From Bacteroidales bacterium (GTDB lineage Bacteria > Bacteroidota > Bacteroidia > Bacteroidales > F082), in the NCBI GenBank assembly GCA_016936355.1, contig JAFGYB010000015.1, forward strand, positions 1 through 64,000: a stretch of 64,000 nt of DNA, given 5' to 3'. Of this stretch, positions 54,392-61,503 are shown in pieces (position 1 is the stretch's first letter; the number at the start of each line of letters is the position of its first letter). Both the position numbers and the translations under genes were made by a program. The notes under the pieces are model-generated. The model saw nothing but the letters and a program-made list of their open reading frames with translations, did not search any database and had not been told where the DNA came from.

Positions 54392-55291
54392 ATGGCACAC
54401 CACCACGATCACGATCATTCTATCAAAGGCGGGAGACTTTTTCTATCGGTTTTACTGAACGTCTTCATTACTGTGGCACAGGTCATCGGAGGCCTGCTGT
54501 CGGGCAGTATGGCCCTGCTCTCTGATGCTTTGCACAATTTCAGCGATGTACTTTCCCTCACTATTTCTTATGTAGCACACAAACTTTCCGACAGGAAACA
54601 TACCGTCCGGCATACGTTTGGATACCAACGGGCCGAAATTCTTGCTGCCTTTATCAACTCCGTTACCCTGATTGGGGTGGCTGTTTTTCTGGGCATCGAA
54701 GCTATAAACCGTATCATCCAACCCGAAACCATTAAATCATCAATCGTTATCTGGCTGGCCGTAGCTTCGATTGTGGTAAACGGGTCCAGTGTACTACTTA
54801 TTCACAGGGGGGCTGATAGCAACATCAACATTAAATCAGCCTACCTGCATCTGCTCACCGACATGATGACTTCTTTTGCTTTACTCATAGGAGGTTTGCT
54901 GATGAAATATTTTCAGATTTACTGGGTGGATGGCATCACCACACTGTTGATTGCCTTTTATCTTGTGTATTCGAGCTGGAATCTATTTGTGGAATCCATC
55001 AACATTATCATGTTGTTTTCTCCCAAAGAAGTGGATGTTAAGGAGCTCAAACACAAAATTGAATCCATCGAAGGAATTAAAAACATTCACCACCTGCATT
55101 TGTGGCGGCTTACCGATAACCACATCAACATGGAAGCGCATGTGGATCTTGAAAGAGACCTTCCCACATCGGAATTTGAGTCCTGCCTGGAACATATCCA
55201 GCTGGCAGCTCGTGAATTGGGAATTCATCATGTGACCATTCAGCCAGAGTACAGTGTCAGCGACAACAAGGAACTGATCAGTAATCACTGA
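54392..55291 (+). CDS. Cation diffusion facilitator family transporter
   Basis: 299 residues. His-rich N-terminus (MAHHHDHDHS), six membrane helices with the metal-site HxxxD in LSDALHNFSDVLS and a second in HLLTDMMTS, and a cytoplasmic C-terminal domain (GIKNIHHLHLW). Likely exports Zn2+ or similar ions by proton exchange. It is 61 bases after the aldehyde dehydrogenase gene. Confidence 0.93.
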   Translation: MAHHHDHDHSIKGGRLFLSVLLNVFITVAQVIGGLLSGSMALLSDALHNFSDVLSLTISYVAHKLSDRKHTVRHTFGYQRAEILAAFINSVTLIGVAVFLGIEAINRIIQPETIKSSIVIWLAVASIVVNGSSVLLIHRGADSNINIKSAYLHLLTDMMTSFALLIGGLLMKYFQIYWVDGITTLLIAFYLVYSSWNLFVESINIIMLFSPKEVDVKELKHKIESIEGIKNIHHLHLWRLTDNHINMEAHVDLERDLPTSEFESCLEHIQLAARELGIHHVTIQPEYSVSDNKELISNH

Positions 55292-55329
55292 TAAATTTTT
55301 TGTATCGTCTGTGACTCATTCCTATTTCG

Positions 55330-55337
55330 TAATTTTG
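55330..55337 (+). promoter_or_regulatory. -7 element directly before trmD
   Basis: TAATTTTG (TAnnTTTG) ends four bases before the trmD ATG, which implies a leaderless or nearly leaderless transcript. Confidence 0.5.
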
Positions 55338-55341
55338 CCCC

Positions 55342-56025
55342 ATGCGTATTGACATCATCACTTTATTTCCGGAAATGTTTGAGGGACCGTTCAACCATTC
55401 CATCATTAAGAGGGCCAAAGACAAGGGGTTGGTGGAAATCCATTTGCACCAGTTAAGAGACTACGGGCTGGGAAAATACCGTCAGGTGGACGACTATGCC
55501 TTTTCGGGCGGTGCCGGTATGGTGATGCGTATTGAACCCGTGGCAGAACTCATCGAAAAACTGCAAAGTGAACGCACATACGATGAAGTGATTTATACCA
55601 GTCCTGACGGGCAGCTATTGGATCAGCCCATGGCCAATACCTATTCCACTGCCGAAAATCTTATCATGCTCTGCGGTCACTACAAAGGCATTGATGAGCG
55701 CATTCGAGAACATTTCATCACCAAAGAAATATCAGTAGGCAACTATGTATTGTCCGGTGGAGAACTGGCCGCGGCCATCATCACCGACAGTGTGGTACGA
55801 CTCATTCCCGGCGTACTGGGCAATGAAGAGTCTGCATTGAGCGACTCCTTCCAGGATCAACTGATCTCTCCACCTGTGTACACCAGGCCACAGAAGTTCA
55901 GAGACTGGGAAGTTCCGCCGATTTTACTTTCGGGCAACGAAAAACTCATCAGGGAATGGAAATACGATCAGGCGTTGCAAAGGACAAAGGAAAGACGCCC
56001 CGACTTGTTAAAGGAGGATGAATAA
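55342..56025 (+). CDS. trmD: tRNA (guanine-37-N1)-methyltransferase
   Basis: 227 residues, SPOUT fold: [13 protein letters not shown], and the trefoil-knot SAM site ([39 protein letters not shown]). It methylates G37 of tRNAs reading CNN and prevents frameshifting. Followed by rplS, as in many bacteria, but rplS has its own promoter. Confidence 0.97.
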   Translation: MRIDIITLFPEMFEGPFNHSIIKRAKDKGLVEIHLHQLRDYGLGKYRQVDDYAFSGGAGMVMRIEPVAELIEKLQSERTYDEVIYTSPDGQLLDQPMANTYSTAENLIMLCGHYKGIDERIREHFITKEISVGNYVLSGGELAAAIITDSVVRLIPGVLGNEESALSDSFQDQLISPPVYTRPQKFRDWEVPPILLSGNEKLIREWKYDQALQRTKERRPDLLKEDE

Positions 56026-56093
56026 GAAATTCTGACACAAAAGTTATCGACAACTATTCGTGAATAATTCTCAAAATATTTTCACAGAGAGCC

Positions 56094-56123
56094 TTTGGTT
56101 TTAAAGAAATAGCTGTATATTTG
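56094..56123 (+). promoter_or_regulatory. Promoter of rplS
   Basis: TTTG (56094-56097), an 18-base spacer and TATATTTG (56116-56123) fit the Bacteroidota consensus. The ATG is at 56161. Confidence 0.75.
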
Positions 56124-56160
56124 CACTCATTTTTGAGAAATCACCACAAAGCATAATAAA

Positions 56161-56514
56161 ATGAGCAAGCAGGAATTAATTAAGCTGATCGAAGACAACG
56201 CACCGGTAAAACAATTCCCTGAATTTAAGTCAGGTGACACTATTACTGTTACATACAAAATCAAAGAAGGCGATAAAGAAAGACTCCAGAAATTCAGAGG
56301 TGTGGTATTGCAGCGCGCAGGAAACGGTCCTACCGCTACATTTACTGTTCGTAAGATCTCCGGAAGCGTGGGTGTTGAGCGTATCTTCCCTGTTTCTTCC
56401 CCTTTTATTGAAGAAATTGAAGTCAACAAAGTTGGGGTTGTACGTCGTGCCCGTATTTTCTACTTCAGAAACCTGAAGGGTAAAAAAGCCCGTATCAAGG
56501 AAAAAAGACATTAA
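56161..56514 (+). CDS. rplS: 50S ribosomal protein L19
   Basis: 117 residues with the L19 core [20 protein letters not shown], then FRGVVLQR and [16 protein letters not shown], and a basic tail [21 protein letters not shown]. It lies at the 30S-50S interface. Own promoter and strong terminator. Confidence 0.98.
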   Translation: MSKQELIKLIEDNAPVKQFPEFKSGDTITVTYKIKEGDKERLQKFRGVVLQRAGNGPTATFTVRKISGSVGVERIFPVSSPFIEEIEVNKVGVVRRARIFYFRNLKGKKARIKEKRH

Positions 56515-56533
56515 TCGTTTCAAACAACGAAAC

Positions 56534-56569
56534 AAAAAAACTCCGGTCCAAGGGACCGGAGTTTTTTTA
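56534..56569. terminator. Bidirectional terminator between rplS and the reductase gene
   Basis: Ten-pair stem CTCCGGTCC/GGACCGGAG extended by A-T pairs, A-run before and T-run after. It serves rplS (plus) and the convergent reductase gene (minus). Confidence 0.93.
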
Positions 56570-56577
56570 TGCCTTTT

Positions 56578-57636
56578 TTAGACAAGTTTCTCATCAATCA
56601 TTTGCCGGAACGAATCCACCAGCGTGTCTTTTAAAGGTCTGTATTTAGCCCCCAGCACTCTGACACTTTTACCGTTATCGGCTTTCCAGACTTTATTTAC
56701 ATTATTCCGGATGTACTGTTTGGTCAGGGTTTTGTTCACCATGGGCCCCACCAGCATCAGCAACCATTTGGGCATGGGTTTGTTGGGTATCTTGTATTCA
56801 TCAGCGTAAACTTCATGCAGGATCTGTGCCATTTCCAGCATACTGCTGTTGTGCCCGCTGGCAATATTGCGACCACCCGCTTCAGGGTTAAATCCAGCAT
56901 TGAAATGTACCTCTGCCAGATCGCGTACATCGACTACCCCCATACCCAGGTTGGGAACTCCGGCCTTGAGTGTACCATCTCCCATCTGCTTAAACAACGA
57001 GATACTTTCAGATGTGGTTTCGTGGATATTCAATGCCGGCCCCAGAACCATGGAGGGATTCACAACCACCAATTCCCACCGAGACTGTTGCTGACTCATC
57101 TTCCAGGCTTCTTTTTCTGCGAGGGTTTTGGAATAGGAATAGGGTTGGTACCTCAATGAGGCCGTTGTATTCCAGTCGTTTTCAGTAAAAACTCCTTCCT
57201 TCGTATTTTCCAGGTCGGTGCAATCACAGTATATGGCAGCACAACTACTGGTAACCACCACCCTTTTGACTGATTCTGTTTTATTGGCCTGTTCCAGCAC
57301 ATTTTTGGTTCCCATCACGGCAGGATCAACCAGGTCTTTCTGCGGATCCTTTACCTCCAGTTTAAAGGGGGATGCTGTATGAAAGACCACTTCACAACCT
57401 TCCATGGCTTTAGCATAGGAACCGTTTTTCATCAGATCAGATTGAAAAAATTTAATCTCTCCTTTTTCCTTTTTCGCAATCTGTTCCAGATGCGCTATCT
57501 TTTCCTTTTTACTGGGATTCCTGATCGCAGCATGAACAGTATATCCTTCTTCCAGGAGTTTCTTCACAAGCCATCCGGCAATATAGCCCGTGGCTCCAGT
57601 CACCAGAACCGGTTTGGTTTTATCAAGTATTGTCAT
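56578..57636 (-). CDS. NAD-dependent epimerase/dihydroflavonol-4-reductase-like protein
   Basis: 352 residues of the extended short-chain dehydrogenase family: GATGYIAGWLVKKLLEEG (Rossmann), TSSCAAIYC (Ser), and YSYSKTLAEKEAW (catalytic Tyr-x3-Lys). Related bacterial proteins reduce aldehydes or ketones; substrate unknown. Single gene. Confidence 0.88.
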   Translation of the reverse strand: MTILDKTKPVLVTGATGYIAGWLVKKLLEEGYTVHAAIRNPSKKEKIAHLEQIAKKEKGEIKFFQSDLMKNGSYAKAMEGCEVVFHTASPFKLEVKDPQKDLVDPAVMGTKNVLEQANKTESVKRVVVTSSCAAIYCDCTDLENTKEGVFTENDWNTTASLRYQPYSYSKTLAEKEAWKMSQQQSRWELVVVNPSMVLGPALNIHETTSESISLFKQMGDGTLKAGVPNLGMGVVDVRDLAEVHFNAGFNPEAGGRNIASGHNSSMLEMAQILHEVYADEYKIPNKPMPKWLLMLVGPMVNKTLTKQYIRNNVNKVWKADNGKSVRVLGAKYRPLKDTLVDSFRQMIDEKLV

Positions 57637-57744
57637 AATGCACCTCTATGAATTGAGTTATAAAACACAAAGTTAAAGGATTAATATTTTGAAACTGTGA
57701 TTTGACTTGTTAAAAAACCCTATCAGATTGAAGGCAGTTTCCCA

Positions 57745-58320
57745 CTACGCCTTTTTAACCAGTGAATAAAGGTGATATGACACATAAGAAAGCCACCCAA
57801 ACACAACAATACCAAACAAACGTTGTGTCAATCCCCGATACATAACGGGATCAAGCCTGGCCACCATGGACCACAAATAAAAAAACATGAGAAAAGCGGC
57901 AGTAATTGATACATACCGGATGGCTTTCTTTTTGAAAAGGTCTTTCATTTCGTACAGAAATACAAACGGAACCATCATCACAAACAGCCCCAAACCATAC
58001 ATCCCGTGCCAGGGTGATCCGATGGGGAAAAGGGCTCCGAAAATAAAGGTAACGCCAAAGACAAACACCAGAAGTGAAAAAAGCGGAAACTGCTTTTTGA
58101 AATTGATGATCAGCCCCAGTGCCAGTCCGAATAGAGAAAAACTGGTCATTATGATTCCTGTCTGGAAAAGCACTACAGCTGTTGAACTGCTGTTAATCCC
58201 CAGCTCACTGGCATGCTGACCCCAGTGACTGTATTCATTGGCAAATAAACCGGCCAAAACAAGCATACCAAAATAAAGAAACGGTAAAAATATCGCCTGC
58301 CTGATCAATACTTTTTTCAT
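57745..58320 (-). CDS. DUF998 family membrane protein
   Basis: 191 residues with about six transmembrane helices; GINSSSTAVVLFQTGIIMTS, then FPIGSPWHGMYGLG, is typical of DUF998. Function unknown. Single gene. Confidence 0.8.
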   Translation of the reverse strand: MKKVLIRQAIFLPFLYFGMLVLAGLFANEYSHWGQHASELGINSSSTAVVLFQTGIIMTSFSLFGLALGLIINFKKQFPLFSLLVFVFGVTFIFGALFPIGSPWHGMYGLGLFVMMVPFVFLYEMKDLFKKKAIRYVSITAAFLMFFYLWSMVARLDPVMYRGLTQRLFGIVVFGWLSYVSYHLYSLVKKA

Positions 58321-58477
58321 TGGTGATTTTTTAATGAATATTATTTTAAAATTATCGCTGTGTCATGGGCAATATTACGACGAAGAGGAAACTCAATAAC
58401 CGCTGAATAGAAAACATAGAAACCTATAAAATCTGCGATAACCTTCTCCGGAGGCTCTTTCACTTGTTAATTTGCTA

Positions 58478-59281
58478 TTACCCCAGGTTCCCGCCAATTC
58501 TTGCGTACATCTTATCGAGTTGTACAGCAACGGGGTCACCGTACACCATCCGCGTGCCTTTTTTGTCGGTTTCGGCAAAACCGTTTTCCTTTAAAAACCT
58601 GATCCCAGCAGTGTTATCCGAAGGCAACACGGCTTTGTCGGCCATGGCATATTTTGCATTCATGAGTGCGAAGCCAGCTTCCTCATTATCAGCGATGACA
58701 GGGCCTTCCCTTAGGTTCGGAATATAATATCCCTGCACAGCCTTGTCATGAAAATAAACCAGGGTACCGGGCAGGAAATTTTGCAACAGAAGTTCTCTGT
58801 CTTCGCCCGATACTTTTTTGTCCAGCTCAAGAATAGCCGGTACATGTTCGGGACGGCAAGGAATTACATGGGGAGATAACGGTATATCATGCCAACGTTT
58901 TTGCCTTTGTAAGAAGGTGTATTCGGTCACTTCCACAAATCCGAACCGCTCATAGATTGAATTACCCATTTCGGTAGCAATAAGTGAACAGGAATCTACT
59001 TCATCGGCTTTGAGGTCGACCAGTAATTCGGCTACAATCCGGTAGCCGATACCTCTCCGCCGATACTCCTTATCCACAATAATGTGGGCAATCCAGCTGG
59101 TTTTTCCGAAGGTAATGGAGGTCCCGACACCGGCAATTTTAGTACCATCCTGAATTTTGAACGGCTTGCAATACGGTGCGTTCAGGTAAAATACAAAATC
59201 GGGGACAATGTCATCCCAGCCTTCAGGGGTGAGATTTCTGAGCTCGGCCAGGTCATTTTGGGTTACAGGCAGAAACTGCAT
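58478..59281 (-). CDS. GNAT N-acetyltransferase with C-terminal accessory domain
   Basis: 267 residues. The acetyl-CoA motif is IIVDKEYRRRGIGYRIV, followed by ERFGFVEV. A second domain (~145-260) of the YitI/Acetyltransf_18 type ends GIRFLKENGFAETD. Substrate unknown. Single gene divergent from the glycosyltransferase gene. Confidence 0.88.
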   Translation of the reverse strand: MQFLPVTQNDLAELRNLTPEGWDDIVPDFVFYLNAPYCKPFKIQDGTKIAGVGTSITFGKTSWIAHIIVDKEYRRRGIGYRIVAELLVDLKADEVDSCSLIATEMGNSIYERFGFVEVTEYTFLQRQKRWHDIPLSPHVIPCRPEHVPAILELDKKVSGEDRELLLQNFLPGTLVYFHDKAVQGYYIPNLREGPVIADNEEAGFALMNAKYAMADKAVLPSDNTAGIRFLKENGFAETDKKGTRMVYGDPVAVQLDKMYARIGGNLG

Positions 59282-59300
59282 ATCGTTGTTTTTATACAGC

Positions 59301-59324
59301 CTTGTGAAAAGATTTTCTCACAAG
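59301..59324. promoter_or_regulatory. Near-palindrome upstream of the GNAT gene
   Basis: Arms CTTGTGA and TCACAAG with a largely self-complementary AAAGATTTTC centre (one mismatch, one G-T). Its position, about 20 bases upstream of the GNAT start codon, fits an operator. Confidence 0.45.
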
Positions 59325-59343
59325 AGCATTACCACTTCCCAAA

Positions 59344-59390
59344 TATCGGCACTAAATGTCAATTTTCCAAAGAATATTGCGACATTTCAA
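59344..59390 (+). repeat. Intergenic repeat, copy 1
   Basis: Begins TATCGGCACTAAA and contains CATTTTCCAAAGAATATT in its partner copy (AATTTTCCAAAGAATATT here). Partner copy at 61323-61368; the two flank the glycosyltransferase gene in the same orientation. Confidence 0.75.
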
Positions 59391-59601
59391 CTACCTATTC
59401 TCTGCATTCTTTCCACAGAACCAAAAATTCTCCTGATGAGTAACCTACTCACCCATTTTAGTTGTACCTGATTAAATTAATAAGCAGAAACATATCCCGG
59501 ACAATTTATGTTTTATACTTTTACGTTTATGAAAATTTGAGCAAGAAAAATCATTGGAGGCCCGAAAGGATCAAAATCTTCGATATTGAAAACGAACTTT
59601 A

Positions 59602-61245
59602 ATGCTTAAGCATGTGACAAACCTAAATAACAAGAACACTTTTATTCGAGGCTTACTCAAACGGGATGGCATTTTTCTATTGCTCTTTCTTGTCTTCGCA
59701 TCCGTTTACTATATTCCTTTTATTTCTTCCGGACCACTGAATGTACATCTCTGGAGACAGGCTGATTGCTTGTCCATCACCGATCAATATGCAAAAGGGG
59801 CTTCCTTTTTCTCTCCCGAAATGAATATCCTGCTGGCAGATCATAATACCACGGGGAAATCCGCCGGAGAATTTCCTGTTCTTTACTATATCGTCGGACA
59901 AATTTGGAAGATCACCGGACAGTCCTTTCTGGTTTACCGCCTGTTCTACCTGCTCATTCTTTTTGCAGGACTGTATGCTTTTTTCCGATCTCTTCACATC
60001 CTTCTGAAAGACAAAATATGGGCTTCTGTACTTACCGGACTGTTGTTTACTTCACCTTTACTTGTTTCGTACGGATTGAGTTTCCTGACGGACATTCCGG
60101 CTTTTGCGCTGGTCCTAATTGCCTTATATTTCTTCCTTCGGTATGCAATCAATCACCACAACAAACATCTTTATGTCTCATTGGTTTTCTTCACTCTGGC
60201 AGGACTGATCAAAACTTCCTCTCTCATCGCCTTTTTATTTCTTTTCGGAATTTTGGCGCTGGAAACACTCGGGGTGCCAACATTGCATAAACGGAAGGTT
60301 TTCAGCATTTCTGTCAGAGAATGGATCGGCTTTACACTTGTCGTTTTAAGTGTTTTGGCCTGGTACATTTATGCTGCCTATTACAACCATCAGCATGGAT
60401 TCAAATACACGTTTAACAACATATGGCCTTACTGGATGTTGTCGTCAGGTGACAGAGCATCCTATCTTTCAGGGATCAGGACTTTCACAAGCCATGTATT
60501 CTTCAGCCGAAGTCTGATATTTTTGTTGCTTTATCTCGGGATCATCAATCTCTTTATGGTAAAACGAATTCCCCTGTTTGCCTATCTTGCCAACATTGTG
60601 ATTATCCTGGGCAGTGTAACTTATTTCATCTTATGGAGCGCTGCCATGCCCAACCACGATTATTATTTTTCCCCCTTGCTGATTCTTTTTGCTGGGATCA
60701 TCATTCCTTTCGTATATTATGTAAGCCGGCAGTTTCCATCCGTTTTCCGGGGGCGGATCATGCGGATTATGCTCTGGACTTTCCTACTCTTAAATTTCCT
60801 GTATTGCACGGAAGCTGTCCGGTTAAAGACAAAGAGTGAGCATGGAGCATTCCCAATGGTTGGAAGCCAGGAATTCGTTAACCTGATGCGCTGGACCAAC
60901 TCGGATGTGCGGACGAACTGGTACCGCTTTTATCGCATGCGCAGTTATCTGAAAAATGATATTGGAATGCGGGAGGAGGATAAGATTATCTCGCTGCCGG
61001 ATGTATCATTTAATGTAAGCCTTTTCCTCAGCGGCTATGACGGCTGGACAGATTTCAAAAAATACCATACACCGGAAGCTATTGAGCGCCTGATCCAAAA
61101 AGGAGCCAACTACCTTTTGATTTCCAACGATGATTTACTGAATAAAAAATACCTCCAACCCTTTATACGGGATTCTGTTGGAGATTTCGAAGGTATTCGG
61201 ATCTATCGTTTGCACATGGGCATGTTTTCTATGCAGAAGGATTGA
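59602..61245 (+). CDS. GT-C (family 39-like) glycosyltransferase
   Basis: 547 residues with about 11-12 membrane helices. The first periplasmic loop carries LWRQADCLSITDQYAKGASF, typical of ArnT/PMT-like enzymes that use polyprenyl-phosphate sugars, with the acidic catalytic residue probably Asp in ADC. The soluble C-terminal part (~430-540) is periplasmic. Acceptor unknown. The gene lies between two diverged copies of an intergenic repeat, which may mark past duplication or insertion. Confidence 0.85.
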   Translation: MLKHVTNLNNKNTFIRGLLKRDGIFLLLFLVFASVYYIPFISSGPLNVHLWRQADCLSITDQYAKGASFFSPEMNILLADHNTTGKSAGEFPVLYYIVGQIWKITGQSFLVYRLFYLLILFAGLYAFFRSLHILLKDKIWASVLTGLLFTSPLLVSYGLSFLTDIPAFALVLIALYFFLRYAINHHNKHLYVSLVFFTLAGLIKTSSLIAFLFLFGILALETLGVPTLHKRKVFSISVREWIGFTLVVLSVLAWYIYAAYYNHQHGFKYTFNNIWPYWMLSSGDRASYLSGIRTFTSHVFFSRSLIFLLLYLGIINLFMVKRIPLFAYLANIVIILGSVTYFILWSAAMPNHDYYFSPLLILFAGIIIPFVYYVSRQFPSVFRGRIMRIMLWTFLLLNFLYCTEAVRLKTKSEHGAFPMVGSQEFVNLMRWTNSDVRTNWYRFYRMRSYLKNDIGMREEDKIISLPDVSFNVSLFLSGYDGWTDFKKYHTPEAIERLIQKGANYLLISNDDLLNKKYLQPFIRDSVGDFEGIRIYRLHMGMFSMQKD

Positions 61246-61322
61246 CCCGACCAATTATGGGGTTTGAACAGGTATAGAACCCTGTCAAACACAACCTTTG
61301 TTAAGAGGCTTCCCTCTCCAAG

Positions 61323-61368
61323 TATCGGCACTAAAGGTCCATTTTCCAAAGAATATTATAACATTCAA
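61323..61368 (+). repeat. Intergenic repeat, copy 2
   Basis: TATCGGCACTAAAGGTCC, then ATTTTCCAAAGAATATT and ACATTCAA. About 80% identical by eye to copy 1 over 46 bases. Confidence 0.75.
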
Positions 61369-61456
61369 GCAAGAGTATTCAAATTTCCTAACGTGAAAAC
61401 TATTGTTTCCTGCCGTAGAAAACAAAATTTCATGCTTATGTTTTATACCCGGGCAC

Positions 61457-61490
61457 AAAAAAAGGCTGCCTGAAAGGGCAGCCTTTTTTT
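61457..61490. terminator. Bidirectional terminator
   Basis: Ten-pair stem AAAGGCTGCC/GGCAGCCTTT with A-run before and T-run after, between the glycosyltransferase gene and the convergent protease gene. Confidence 0.92.
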
Positions 61491-61503
61491 ACTATATGAA
61501 ACC

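Larger units (their letters stand above)
59282..59601. other. 320-bp divergent intergenic region
   Basis: Contains a 24-bp inverted repeat (arms CTTGTGA/TCACAAG, 59301-59324), copy 1 of the intergenic repeat (59344-59390) and TTATGTTTTATAC (59506-59518), which is also found in the region of copy 2. No supported gene. Confidence 0.6.
61246..61503. other. Intergenic region with repeat copy 2 and terminator
   Basis: Copy 2 of the repeat, TTATGTTTTATAC (61436-61448) and a bidirectional terminator fill this space. A 69-codon frame at 61264-61473 runs through the repeat and is not supported. Confidence 0.6.
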
